From contig RXON01001531.1 of NCBI GenBank assembly GCA_009667805.1, forward strand, positions 1 to 64,000: a stretch of DNA of 64,000 nt. The letters run 5' to 3'. Shown here piece by piece: positions 22,039 to 32,818 of this stretch. The translations under genes and the position numbers were made by a program. The notes under the pieces are model-generated. The model had not been told where the DNA came from and did not search any database. It saw only the letters and a program-made list of their open reading frames with translations. This DNA comes from Leptobrachium leishanense. Lineage: Eukaryota; Chordata; Amphibia; Anura; Megophryidae. Each line of letters begins with the position of its first letter. Position 1 is the first letter of the stretch.

Positions 22039-23976
22039 ATGATCAAATTCAAAATGTCATCTGTGAAAAATCATTTTGAAGTGAAGGAAGATTCCTTAAC
22101 TTGCAAAGTATGCAAAAAAGCATTCTCATTGCAAGCTACTGGCACAACATCCCATCTTTGGTCTCACCTAGAAAGAAAGCATCCGTCCGTGTATCAACAG
22201 GCCAAGACCGATGATACAAAGAAGAAAACATTGGTGTCGGCAGTGGCACGACGTCATTCACTGCCAATGACAGAAGGACATGCTATGAAAAAGCAGACTT
22301 GCATTTCAGCTTACAGTTTGACACTTGACGCGTCTACTAAAAAAAAGTATGATGCAGCAGTTTTGAAGTTTATTGTAGCAGATGGCCGGCCATTTGAGAG
22401 TGCAGCAGGAAGTGGATTTAAGAATTTGTGTTCAGTGTTAACTAGTGGCCGCTATCAACCGCCCCACCCAACCACACTGTCGCGTAAGCTTGATGACATG
22501 GCAAATAACTTGCACCAGAAGTTAGTGCAGTTCCTCAGGTCTGAAATTAATGACTGCCGACCATCCATCACGTTTGATCACTGGAAGGCTGACAATAAGT
22601 CAAATTATTTGGTGCTTACAATACATTACATATCCGAGTCATCGTGGGTAATGCAATCCCGTTGCTTATCTGTGGTCAACCTAGAGAATTTGGAAGCTGA
22701 CCATACAGCGAGGAAAACTTCTGAAATAATTTCCAACGAGTTTGCTAAGCATGGATTTGGTGAAGAGAAAATCCTATTTGCCACAACAGACACAACAAAC
22801 ACAATGCCTTGTACTGCTAAAATCCTGGACATACAGTGGCATGGCTGTGCTGCTCACATTTTGCAGCTCACTATAAATGCAGCATTGGACGTTCAAAGAA
22901 CAGTAAAAAATCTTATAGGCTGTTTGCATTACATTGCTGGGTTTTTTCACTCTTCAACTGTGGGACAAGCTGTATTGACAAAATATCAAGTCGATAAGGG
23001 CTTACCCGAATCCAAACCACCACTTGATGTTACAACACGTTTCAATAGTACATATCTGCTGATGGACTGGGTTTCTAGAAATTACGAGTCAATTTCTTTG
23101 GCCCTCGTCGATTGTGCAATGAACAAAAAGTGCGCACGAAGCCCTCCACAACCACTTTCAACGCAGTTGCAAGATACGCTGAAGAATGTTCTCCCATTAC
23201 TCAAACCAACAGCAGAGGCTACAACAATTTTGAGTGCTGACACGCATGTAAGCGTTAGTTTGATTATACCATGTATTTCGGTTCTAAAAGAAGAGCTTGC
23301 CAGTGCCACTCTTGCTACGCCTGGCATTCAATGCTTTCGTAATGAGCTTTTACGTCAACTGAATACGCGATTTGATTTGTCCAAAGACTACCTATTAGCA
23401 GCCACTTTCATTGACCCCAGATTCAAAACTGTGTTATTCCCTGAACATCAAGTGACACAAGCAAAAGTTTACATAGAGAATATTGCACTGTCGACGTCTT
23501 CACCACCTTGGCCTACTACGAGCAATAGCTCCTCCAGTGCACCTGAATTTAATGCCCAGACGAGTGCCACCGATAGCGCCGTACAGTTTGAGTCAACTGT
23601 TGTCAACAAGTCCAGTCATAAAGGAAGCCTGCTTGATTCCGTGTTTAAAAAAGTAGACGATGCAAAGAAAGAAGAAGCCACCAGCACCTGGTCAACGGCT
23701 CAACAACTTGAAAGTGAAGTCAGTGCATATTTGAAGCAGCCCATAAGTGAACGTGATAGTGATCCGTTGCAGTATTGGAAGGAAAATAAAAGTATCCTAC
23801 CACTGTTGTCTAGTGTGGCGCGCAACTTACTTGCTATACAAGCAACGAACTGTTCATCAGAAAGGGTTAATTCAGTTGGCGGACAAATAATAACAGATCT
23901 TCGCTACAACCTCTCGAGAACTAATGCAGAAACTCTGATTTGGGCTCGGAATAACAAAGATTTACTACTATTTTGA
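22039..23976 (+). CDS. hAT2 transposase, intact 645-aa ORF
   Basis: Uninterrupted from ATG to TGA. Residues 22-48 form a BED-type zinc finger (C22, C25, H43, H48). The RNase-H-like core shows ITFDHWK with Asp180, FATTDTTNTM with Asp251, and a CAAHILQL motif at 270-277. The C-terminal hATC dimerisation region contains NCSSERVNSVGG with Glu608, the likely third acidic residue, and ends NAETLIWARNN. Family role: DNA cleavage and strand transfer at the TAGGGACCTGCGAAT ends, leaving 8-bp duplications, as seen here. The reading frame starts 8 bp after a splice acceptor, so the mRNA is probably spliced. A domesticated gene is less likely, because the ORF sits inside complete element ends. Confidence 0.93.
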   Translation: MIKFKMSSVKNHFEVKEDSLTCKVCKKAFSLQATGTTSHLWSHLERKHPSVYQQAKTDDTKKKTLVSAVARRHSLPMTEGHAMKKQTCISAYSLTLDASTKKKYDAAVLKFIVADGRPFESAAGSGFKNLCSVLTSGRYQPPHPTTLSRKLDDMANNLHQKLVQFLRSEINDCRPSITFDHWKADNKSNYLVLTIHYISESSWVMQSRCLSVVNLENLEADHTARKTSEIISNEFAKHGFGEEKILFATTDTTNTMPCTAKILDIQWHGCAAHILQLTINAALDVQRTVKNLIGCLHYIAGFFHSSTVGQAVLTKYQVDKGLPESKPPLDVTTRFNSTYLLMDWVSRNYESISLALVDCAMNKKCARSPPQPLSTQLQDTLKNVLPLLKPTAEATTILSADTHVSVSLIIPCISVLKEELASATLATPGIQCFRNELLRQLNTRFDLSKDYLLAATFIDPRFKTVLFPEHQVTQAKVYIENIALSTSSPPWPTTSNSSSSAPEFNAQTSATDSAVQFESTVVNKSSHKGSLLDSVFKKVDDAKKEEATSTWSTAQQLESEVSAYLKQPISERDSDPLQYWKENKSILPLLSSVARNLLAIQATNCSSERVNSVGGQIITDLRYNLSRTNAETLIWARNNKDLLLF

Positions 23977-23988
23977 CAAATATTGACA

Positions 23989-24640
23989 TGTTAGTAAAGC
24001 AGGCACGTGCCGTCAGGGTAGGCAGGTGAGGCAGAGCCTCTCACACGGTCACCTGCCATTAAGCCAGCGTTAAAATAATAAAAGAAACTCAGCTCCTGCT
24101 CCACGCTCCCCCAATGTCGGCTTTGTCCTCTGTCAGTCTGCCTTTTCCTCTGTGCGCATTCTTTTACAGCCTACGCAATTTGCGTAGCGGTTGTATGCTT
24201 CCCCGCTATGCAAATCGCGTAGGCTGCTGCTGCCTGCTGCTCAGGAGGTCTGCAGCCACGCGTCTGTTCGAATAGGAACACACGCGCGCTGCCAACTTCC
24301 TGAGCACTGCTCAAATGTTAGTAAAGCAGGGACATGCCTTCAGGGTAGGCAGGTGAGGCAGAGCCTCACTCATGGTCACCTGCCATTAAGCCAGCGTTAA
24401 AATAATAAAAGAAACTCAGCTCCTGCTCCACGCTCCCCCAATGTCAGCTTTGTCCTCTGTCAGTCTGCCTTTTCCTCTGTGCACATTCTTTTACAGCCTA
24501 CGCAATTTGCGTAGCGGTTGTATGCTTCCCCGCTATGCAAATCGCGTAGGCTGCTGCTGCCTGCTGCTCAGGAGGTCTGCAGCCACGCGTCTGTTCGAAT
24601 AGGAACACACGCGCGCTGCCAACTTCCTGAGCGCTGCTGG
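23989..24640. repeat. 327-bp tandem duplication 3' of hAT2 transposase
   Basis: Two head-to-tail copies starting GTTAGTAAAGCAGG (about 23990 and 24317), nearly identical by eye. Each contains the hairpin GCCTACGCAATTTGCGTAGC and, downstream, its partner CGCTATGCAAATCGCGTAGG. The stretch 24641-25270 is non-coding hAT2 sequence. Confidence 0.85.
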
Positions 24641-25477
24641 AAAGGTCGTCAGAGCCTCAGAGGCCCTGACAGACCAATGGAATAGCTTGGACCAATGGGA
24701 AAGCACCATTGGTCCAAGCCATTAAAAAAAACACCTGCATTGAAGGCTGGCATCTGATTGACAGGAAGGGGCCCAGGCAGCTCCCCCTGCTTCCTCTAGT
24801 GGCAGATACAGACTTACAGAGTATGACAGGGGCACAGAAAAACTTTTTTTCTCTATCATTTTATTTTACAACTTACTAAACACAAACCGCAGAAAGTTAG
24901 TTAATATATCTGTGTATATCTAGCTCTGACCAGCCTCACCCCATTGACCTCACCGCACGTCCCTCAAGTAAAGTAAAGTTAAAAAACTTATAGTGGAAGG
25001 TTAAATAAAGGCTATACAGCGGTTACAGCCCTACCTAGGCCTAATGTAACTTTGTAATTTAGTATGGTTATTTAAATCATTTCAATAAAGTTTGCAAAGT
25101 TGCAATAATTTAAGCTTGCATTTGAAGTTTTTATTTTACGTTTGATTTTTATGATGTGAAATACTTTGCTATAACCTACTAATGAAACAAATCTGTTAGA
25201 TTGCAGCTGTAACGTCAGCTGAACCTGCATGCACAAACAAAGCATACCTATCCAGGCTGTATCGTACACAAAATGCTCGAAAGCGGCATTTTTCGTAATT
25301 TTTCGATTCGATTCGATATTCGATTCGAATTCGAAACTAACAGCCGATTTGATTCGAGATTCGATTCGAGCGAAAATTTATGATTCGCAGGTTCCTAGGT
25401 TTGTTGGACCCTCATCAGTCAGGCGCTAGGCATGACCAGTTGCAGTGGATGCTTGGGACCCGTAGGGCAATCAGTAT

Positions 25478-25926
25478 CTACAAGAGTTGTGGTGGAGGGC
25501 AAAAAGTGAGATAAAAGGCCTCCACACTATAATAAGTGTGTTTATTATTGCAGAAGTCACTTGCACATCACAGCAATTCAATGAATTGTGTCCCATAGCT
25601 CCTGTGCCACATTCCCCATATGCAGCAAGAAATGCTGGGTAGGATATGCAAATGACATATGTCTCACTTTTATGCATCCTGGGTCTGTTATTACACAGAG
25701 CCCTAAAATTAATGCTATGCTACACTGTGGCTTTGTAGCAGACAGATGTAATTTGCATATCCTACCCAGAATTCCTTGCTGCATATGGGGAATGTGGCAC
25801 AGGAGCTCTGGGATGCAATTCATTGAATTGCTGTGATGTGCAAGTGGCTTCTGCAATAATAGACACACTTATTATAGTGTGGAGGCCTTTTATCTCACTT
25901 TTTGTCCTCCACCACAACTCTTGTAG
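25478..25926. repeat. 449-bp foldback repeat with octamer motifs
   Basis: The left arm from CTACAAGAGTTGTGGTGGAG (25478) pairs with a right arm ending CCACCACAACTCTTGTAG (25926). The arms are about 190 bp around a loop of roughly 65 bp. Each arm carries an octamer (ATGCAAAT near 25643, ATTTGCAT near 25750). A DNA foldback element is likely; no coding content. Confidence 0.8.
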
Positions 25927-25927
25927 A

Positions 25928-26010
25928 ATATATATAATATATATATATAATTATATAATATATATATATATATACATATACATACATACATACATATATA
26001 TATATACAGT
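25928..26010. repeat. AT / CATA microsatellite
   Basis: A run of (TA)n with a short (CATA)n block, next to the foldback repeat. Confidence 0.95.
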
Positions 26011-27242
26011 GAGCCCTATGTATAGAGTAGGGGATGCATCGATACCACACAGATTGCAGATATATGCACACCCAGACACAGACCTCATCATGAGTGGTGT
26101 ATATATATCTCCATGGAGTGCAACTTATAAAGAAGGGCAAAATTATTTCTTGAAGCCAACTTCCAGATGAGGGGGGCCGGGTGCCAGCTGCTAAAATTGT
26201 TTCTGGTGGGTGTAGATTTCCCATATTGGGAAGCTCTTCCACACTAAAACTGGATTGGGGGTAGAGGAGCCCCCATAATGCCAGCTGTCAGAGCTGAGCT
26301 GTTGGGGGCTACAGGTACAGCGGCCATACCGTCCCTCAGAATCATCTGCCGGCAACAAGCACTGGTGGGAGGGATCTAGAGGAGGACCGACGCTGGTGGG
26401 AGGGATCTACAGCACACAGCGTAGGCGCCGTGTGCTGCAGGTCCTGCCCCTACCCTCAGCGCGCCGCACCGCCGAAGGGAAAGTTGGACTTTTCCAAGTC
26501 CCTGCTGCATCGTGACGCAGCCTGAGCGACGGAGGTGGAAAAATCTGGATAAACTAAGCGCGTCTCGATGCGCGGAGCCGCTTACAGGTGCCGTGCGTCG
26601 CTTCGCGCTTAGTGTATCTCAGGCTTAATTCTCTATAAATGTTGTACTTTTGAAGAAAAAGGTTTAAGAATGCTTAATGAGCACTAATAAAAAATACGTT
26701 ATTAAATTTGTAAAGTAAGAAAATAACCAAATTGTGACATAGGTAAAACACTCTGATCTTTGTATTATAATATATAGATATGGGATAATTGTAATAATTT
26801 ATTAGTTGCTTGCAACCTTGTAGTAATACTTCTTTAAGAAACGTTTTCAGTTTATCCTACACATTCATATAAGAATACAAAAGTAGCAGTGATCGTAGGA
26901 GATCTATTTGGGACCGAAGTACAGTTTAACATTTACTCAGCTAATTAAAATTAAAAAGCATACACACAATTTAACTTTGCAACTTAAATTCTGATTTTAG
27001 TATACATAGCATATTTAAAAATATTTTATTTCTTCAGAATATTTCTAATTAAGACTTTAATAACAAAAGGTTAATAATTTACATTTATGTTATTGATGTG
27101 AAAACAATGCCTTGAGTTAATCTGTTTCATTTAATAGCTGATCTAATTTAAAAATATATTGTTGTTAAGATAAAGCAATCAATACAGGTCACATAGACTT
27201 AGACAGGTCCTATACCCCCAGAAATCCACTCCACAACACTTT
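26011..27242. other. Non-coding DNA
   Basis: Up to 26624 this is the right part of the outer TTAA-type element, with a G+C-rich end at 26390-26610. From 26640 on it is AT-rich with nothing recognised. Confidence 0.4.
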
Positions 27243-27422
27243 CGGGGTTTTTCAGAGAGCGTGAAAAGCAGGAGAATGACTGGAGAATGAAAAATTCTAG
27301 GTCAAAATATCCAGATTTGGAAAGTGAGACAAATGGGAGAATTTTTATGGTTTGGCTATTTTGACCTAGAATTTTTCATTCTCCAGCCATTCTCCTGCTT
27401 TTCACCTCTCTGAATAACCCTG
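27243..27422. mobile_element. Foldback MITE of the CAGGGTTATTC family
   Basis: The element is almost wholly palindromic. GTGAAAAGCAGGAGAATG and ATTCTAGGTCAAAAT in the left arm recur inverted in the right arm. It ends CTCTCTGAATAACCCTG. It is related by its ends to 30531-30866, 31165-31345 and 31387-32280. Confidence 0.8.
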
Positions 27423-27799
27423 TTTGTTTTTAGACTTAATCTCAGGCAATCTTTCAGATATTTCATTCCAGGATACCTATGGTTCAATATAATTATATCA
27501 GCATTTTTGCCAGAAAATATATGAACTGATTGCAGCCAATATTTGTTTTTCCAAATATCGGTTAATTCCTTTGATAAAGTTCTAATTTTGGAAAAATGCA
27601 GCTGGTCCAAAAAAACAAAAACATGGTCAGCAAAACGGACAAAAAAGTTTCTTTACAGCTAGAATCATGCACATTTGTGCCTTAAAACATGACTGTTAGA
27701 AATATCGGATGGTGGTTGACCCCTTCACTATGGAGTTCGAGATATCTCATGCTTCAAAGGCACAACTTGTGCCCGATATCAAAATAACTTGATCTGCAG

Positions 27800-28200
27800 C
27801 TCTGAAGGACTGTCCTTCTGCGGAATCAGTCAGCACCAGCGACAAAAAACACATGTTCACCTCTCATCCCGCAGTGAGAATGGCTGCTCAATCCGCTTCT
27901 TCCAGCTAGGGGCAGAGGGAGCTTGGGGAAATAAAGTCCTCTAGTCTCCCTCTGCGATCACTTCGCCGACCTGCCGGATCTCGCTGGATCCGCCTGTGGA
28001 CTGCATGGAGGGGAAGCTCGCGGCGACGCTTAGCGCTGCCTCAAGCATCCTGAGGCTTAGCGCGCATTTCAGGGCAGGCTGTTAAATCAGCGCCTGCCCC
28101 GTAATATCACACTAAAACAGGGATGCTAAGCAAAAACCTGCAGGTGCAGGTTTTCCTCCTTGGCGTCCCCTGTTTCACCATGAAGAACGTAATATGGCCC
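27800..28200. repeat. Interspersed repeat, inverted partner of 5280-5860
   Basis: It has the same ordered blocks as 5280-5660 in reverse orientation (GAGACTAGAGGACTT-like, CCGGATCTCG, GCGCCTGCCCCGTAAT), with the hairpin GGGATGCTAAG/CTTGGCGTCCC at about 28122-28170. 27423-27799 is unassigned. Confidence 0.5.
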
Positions 28201-28319
28201 TTAAGGTTTAATTTCAAATACATACAGCAGGTACCTGAGGTATGCCAAGGGTCTGGTTATCAATACTTAATGTAGGAAGGCCCTTGGATGATCCTCAAAA
28301 TGATCAAAAAGGAACACAA

Positions 28320-28680
28320 AAACTAAGAAGGTTGTATGGATGAAACCCAGATGATGAGATGTTAAATAATCTTGGGTTGAGTCAGTCAAAGCTAGTAATC
28401 TGGTAAAAAAGGGGATTGTAGGATAAATGTTCAGATGAAAGTTGAAAGTGGAAGGCACAAGCTCACATAAAGCGTATCTTTCATTAGGAAGCACCAAGTA
28501 ACGATTTTAAGATCCTGTGATCTTTTTTAACCCTTTGCTTCCCAGATACGTTTTATCTGAATTATGTGCGCTTTTCACTTTCATCTGAACATTTATCCTA
28601 CAATCCCCTTTCTTACCAGATTACTGGATTTGACTGACTCTAAGATTATTTAACATCTCATCACCTGGGTTTGATCCGTA
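28320..28680. repeat. Inverted repeat with arms of about 110-140 bp
   Basis: GGGGATTGTAGGATAAATGT (about 28413) and its flanks recur inverted at about 28590 (ACATTTATCCTACAATCCCC). AGATGTTAAATAATCTTG-type sequence likewise pairs with 28640-28660. A non-coding foldback element. Confidence 0.75.
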
Positions 28681-28844
28681 ACCTTTTTTGATGTTTATTT
28701 TCCTTTTTAATTCAAAATATAATTTTTTTTACTAGACCCATCTATTAATTGCATAAACAAAGAAAAGTCAAACCTAATAAGTGAACCATTAAGGAATGTA
28801 ATAATTATAAAATAAATCTGGGAAGCACAATCGCTTAACATTCA

Positions 28845-29271
28845 GCCTAGGGTCAGACGAGCGCATTTTTCGCATCGTCCGTAAAAAAGTGTGTCCGAAC
28901 GCATGGATGTACCTTTTCACGGAATATGCGATAGCGGTCATATGATGCGCAATTTCGGCCGTGATTTCATACGGATCCAAACCAGAAAACTTTGGGTGTC
29001 TGGACGTTATGTAGGCCAGACATGAGCAGCGTCTGACGTCTCCTAATCACTCACACACGCCGCTATGCAGACGCAGCGCACTATATACGTCAGTACTAGC
29101 GGTTCGAAGTTCTTGCGAAAATGCGTTCGTTTGCCGCTTGCGTTGCGCGGCCGAACATTTGCGCGGCCGTACTTCGTGTGTGGGCCTGCGTTGGATGTCA
29201 TTTGCTGCTACCACGGCCGTAATAAAGTGCGGGTAAACGCATGTTCCCACTGCGTTCATCTGACCCCAGCC
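28845..29271. mobile_element. Harbinger-like MITE copy 2
   Basis: Ends GCCTAGGGTCAGACGAGCGC and, read inward from the right, GGCTGGGGTCAGATGAACGC. The right flank is TAA; the left flank is imperfect (TCA). It has CG-rich internal hairpins and no ORF of substance. Confidence 0.72.
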
Positions 29272-29611
29272 TAAATGCAGACAGAAAACATAAACACCGT
29301 TTGATAATTAAAACCAGGTATTGCAACATTCCTATGGATGCCTATGTTTGAATTTATGTCAAAATAGTTAAATCATTGATTAACTAAACAAACTTATGTG
29401 GCTGAGTTTACCTGCTGCTCAAATGTATATCTGCATTAAAATAAAAGAATATAGCATGTACCTTTCACACTGCAAGGAGTAGCAACAGATAGATACCATG
29501 AGTTTTTATAGCATCAATAAATAAACTAAAAATGTGTATTACGCTGGAGTCTAGCTCTCTGAAGAATGTGTTCTGTTTTTACTCCACTTAACAATATAAC
29601 CCTTCGTTAGC
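29272..29611. other. Spacer between two MITEs
   Basis: AT-rich; nothing recognised. Confidence 0.4.
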
Positions 29612-29614
29612 TTA

Positions 29615-30061
29615 GGCTGGTGTCAGACGAGCGTAGTGTTCACGTCCGTGATTGCGCCTAAAAGTACGTCCGTGATAGCATGAAAGTAAGTCCATTGGAG
29701 CCTGACACATGAAGTACGTGCGCACTGAACTGCGGACGCACAACGGCCGCGGCAAACGGACGCAGGTTAGGCAAGAACGTAATACTGCTAGAACGGACGT
29801 GCGGAGTGCGCCACGTCCACAACGTCTGCATAGCTTTGTGTGTGAGTGATGGAGCATGGTCAGACGGACTGCATTTATACGTCCAGCATTTGACGGACAG
29901 AATGTTTTTTCATTGTAATTTATTTTTCCCTCCTACATCCGTCAAAAAATAACTTCAGTGAAAAAACGGACTGTGTGACCACTACTGCGTCATCCGTACT
30001 GACGATGTCCGTACTGCACGGACGTACAGTCCGTAGAAATCACGCTCGTCTGACCCCAGCC
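29615..30061. mobile_element. Harbinger-like MITE copy 3, TTA duplication
   Basis: Ends GGCTGGTGTCAGACGAGCG and CGCTCGTCTGACCCCAGCC, flanked by TTA (29612-29614, 30062-30064). The interior is full of ACGTCCGT/ACGGACGT motifs that pair with one another. Confidence 0.8.
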
Positions 30062-30064
30062 TTA

Positions 30065-30530
30065 GAGGCCATTCTGATGTCTTTGGTCTTTTTAGACTGT
30101 AATTCTCCAGTTAAATTGCACTGTGACTTATTCATATGTGCTGGGCAGCAGTTTTTTGGCTATCCTAAAAAAATAAAAATATACACATAGTGCAATACAG
30201 CTGTGGGAATGTGTAGCCTAAAAGGAAAGAAACTCGGAATATCCAAATAGAAGTAGACTCTTGGTATCAGATCCGGCCTTCCAGATGACTGGATATTGCC
30301 TCCTGTTTTTCTACAGGATCCGCAATGGATGATGGCTTTATGGTCAACTTTTCCACACACCCAACATAAGGCCTACAGAACATGATTTCCAAGAATGATA
30401 AACAGGGATTTTATTGAAAGTATAGCAATAAATCAAAGCAAATAAAAGGAGGCTTGACACGTTTTGATTGTATTTACATACTTTCTCCAGGGCAATGTTG
30501 AATTTGTGGAAAATGTTGACTATGCTCTAT
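30065..30530. other. Unassigned DNA
   Basis: No gene or clear repeat seen. A TTGACACGTTTTGATTG segment near 30455 resembles the 3' part of an interspersed retroposon but could not be assigned. Confidence 0.35.
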
Positions 30531-30866
30531 CAGGTCTATCCACTGAAGGTGAATCTCAGGAGAAGAGGACCATTTAGACCAAATAGTCCATTTGGAAATT
30601 GAGATAAATGGGAAATTTTTCAAGTTTGGCTATTTTGAACTCGAATTTTCACTTCTCCTGCCTATTCTCCGAGTTTCACCTTTACAGGTCTATTCAAAGA
30701 AAGGTGAAACTCAGGAGAATTTTACTGCTTTGGCTATTTTGACCTAGAGTTTTCACATCTCCAGTCATTCTCCTATTTATCTCACTTTCCAAATCGGCTA
30801 TTTGGTCGAGATTGTTCTCTTCTCCTGCCAGTTCTCCTTGTTTTCACCTTTCTCTGAATAACCCTG
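30531..30866. mobile_element. Foldback MITE(s) of the CAGGGTTATTC family
   Basis: It starts CAGGTCTATCCACTGAAGG and ends TTTCTCTGAATAACCCTG. It contains two head-to-head palindromic segments that meet near 30690 (CACCTTTACAGGTCTATTCA), so it may be two nested copies. Confidence 0.65.
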
Positions 30867-31164
30867 ATAGTGAATAGACCTGTATGTGTATATTTTTATT
30901 TCTTTAGGACCGAAACGTCCATGCTTGTCCAGTTCTTTTACATAGGAGTGTTGGAACCACCTCCTGCATGTGTGTTAATGTTTCATAAGATAAGTATTGT
31001 ATCTTCTCACCATCATTTATTGTTATCATTATTGCTTACCTGCACATATAAATTTTTTTAAAAATGGATTTTATGTGATAGTAGTTTAATAATAAAGTAA
31101 TCACAGTTTCAGTACACTGCAATATTAACCACTTCCCTACCAAGCACGTTTTTTTAAAAACTTA
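30867..31164. other. Spacer DNA
   Basis: Contains GGACCGAAACGTCCATGC near 30907, a phrase typical of retroposon tails. Otherwise unassigned. Confidence 0.3.
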
Positions 31165-31345
31165 CAGGGCTATTCAGAGAGAGGTGAAAACCTTGAGAAT
31201 TGCCAGGAGAATGAACAAACTAGACCAAATAGCCAATTTGAAAAGTGAGATAAATGGGAGAATTTTTCTGGTTTGACTATTTTGACCTAGAATTTTCAAT
31301 TCTCCAGTCATTCTCATGGTTTTAACCTCTTTCTGAATAACCCTG
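31165..31345. mobile_element. Short MITE of the CAGGGTTATTC family, TTA duplication
   Basis: Starts CAGGGCTATTCAGAGAGAGG and ends TTTCTGAATAACCCTG, with TTA on both sides (31162-31164, 31346-31348). Confidence 0.8.
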
Positions 31346-31386
31346 TTATATAAATCGTAACGTTTATTTGAAACATGGGATACATA

Positions 31387-32280
31387 CAGGGTTATCCAAA
31401 GAGATCCGAATTGCTTGAGAAAGGTAACCGAACGCTGAAAATCAGCGTTCGGTTACCTTTCCTGGCCATTCGGCTATCCAGAGAGCAGGCAATTCGCCAA
31501 ATCCTGGCGAATTGCCTGAACATACGGTGCCTGTTCGGTGCCTGTTCGAGGGCAGTGAAATCCCCATAAAAAAGCACTGCTTCATCTATTCAGAGAACAA
31601 AAACCAGCAGTGAAAGGTTCCCCTAATGCCCTGCCATTCGGTGGTTTAATTCGGCAAGTTAATTCAGGAGAATCCCATAGACTCCAAAGTTAAAAATATT
31701 CCCGTTTTAATTCAATATCTAATAAACCATTCATTATAAAATTCTGCAGTAAAGAGTCTCTTTATTTATAGATTTTTTAGGATATTTTAAGCATTTTTCA
31801 GATTTTTTTTTTTTTTAAAAGTCCAATTTTTTTTTTTTTTAAAGTTTACTTATTTTTTCTGTAACAACCCTTTTTATTATCATTCCTTGGACCTCATATG
31901 TAAATTTCAGACATTTTCGCTCAGTAGTTTCTTTGCAAACAGCTTTTCATTTTCACAGATTCACACAAACTATTTTGCTAATTTATTCACCTCCCTCGTC
32001 TGCTTCTCAGCTGCTTCGGCTGTGTTCGGCTCCTGCTCGGGCTTGGTTTTCGGCAGGTTAATCCAGATGTTTTTGGGGGTTTTCAGCGTGCATTCGGTGA
32101 GTTTTGCGGTTAGTTTTCGTCAGGTTTGCGGCAGCCTTTCCCTGCAATTCGGGGACCCTGTGGTGTTTGCTGAATACACCGCAGGGTCACCGAAATGGGA
32201 TCGGCAAAAGGAACCGAATTGAAGCGAACGAAAAGTCACCGAACGTGCGGTGACTTTTCGAATCTCTTTGAATAACCCTG
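31387..32280. mobile_element. Full-length 894-bp CAGGGTTATTC-family element
   Basis: Starts CAGGGTTATCCAAAGAG and ends CTCTTTGAATAACCCTG, flanked by ATA (31384-31386, 32281-32283). It includes a hairpin near 31437-31460 (CGCTGAAAATCAGCG) and the same central T-rich segment and GTTCGG-rich blocks as 563-1098 and 45917-46699. No transposase ORF. Confidence 0.82.
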
Positions 32281-32283
32281 ATA

Positions 32284-32497
32284 GTTAAAAAATGAATATA
32301 GAGTAAATTGAAAGTGTGTAGAGAGATAGTTAAAAGATTAAAATAATGTAAATTAGCTTATTTTTAACTTCTCGTGTATTCATTATTCATTGCAGATATA
32401 TTGCTGGAATGAAAGAGAAACTCTAGAAGGTGTATCTCAAACAGGGTCTGCATTATTACCATACAAACAGAAATGGCCTTTGTGTTGAATGCTTTAA
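32284..32497. other. Spacer DNA
   Basis: AT-rich; no feature seen. Confidence 0.4.
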
Positions 32498-32815
32498 GGC
32501 TGGGTTCACACCTGGGCGTAGCGCTGCGTCGCGCAATGCGCGCGTTTTTTTTACGCGCGTTCGCGCATACAAAAAAAACACGCGAACGCGCGTTGCAGCG
32601 TGTTCGCAGCTATGATATGGCCGCGAACGCGCTGCTGTATGCCCGAAAAGAAGCTCCTGAACTTCTTTTTGCGTTGGCCGTTTTAAAGCGCGTTCCTGCA
32701 CGCTTTAAAACGCTTAGGTCTGAATGGGTCCCATAGCAAAGCATGGGATTTCCCCGTTCCTGCGTTTTAAAGGGTGCACGAACGCGCGTTAAAACGGCTA
32801 GGTGTGAACGGGGCC
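32498..32815. mobile_element. Harbinger-like MITE with TAA duplication (second subfamily)
   Basis: Ends GGCTGGGTTCACACCTGGGC and, at the right, TAGGTGTGAACGGGGCC, flanked by TAA (32495-32497, 32816-32818). The inside is made of GCGCG/AACGCGCG motifs. It shares the GGCT...CAC architecture with the GGCTAGGGTCAGAC family, but the ends differ. Confidence 0.78.
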
Positions 32816-32818
32816 TAA

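Larger units (their letters stand above)
19071..25397 (+). mobile_element. hAT2: complete hAT element, 8-bp duplication GGTTTGTT
   Basis: It starts TAGGGACCTGCGAATATTCG and ends ATGATTCGCAGGTTCCTA, giving inverted ends TAGG(G/A)ACCTGCGAAT. It is flanked by identical 8-bp duplications GGTTTGTT (19063-19070, 25398-25405). Both sub-terminal zones are full of ATTCGA/TCGAAT motifs. Inside are a G+C-rich 5' exon-like zone, a large minisatellite, a single-exon transposase ORF (22039-23976) and a tandem duplication. It is 6,327 bp, structurally complete, and inserted in the foldback repeat. Confidence 0.93.
18487..26624. mobile_element. Outer TTAA-type element split by later insertions
   Basis: The left end is GCTTGAGATACACTGAGCGC after TTAA (18483-18486). 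The right end, read inward, is GCCTGAGATACACTAAGCGC before TTAA (26625-26628). The matching inverted ends and TTAA sites suggest a single piggyBac/Kolobok-type MITE. Its interior now holds the foldback repeat and hAT2. No transposase of its own was seen. Confidence 0.6.

Noticed and set aside
30160..30360. Small open frame near 30.2 kb
   Set aside because: Shadow frame in unassigned DNA with no supporting signal.
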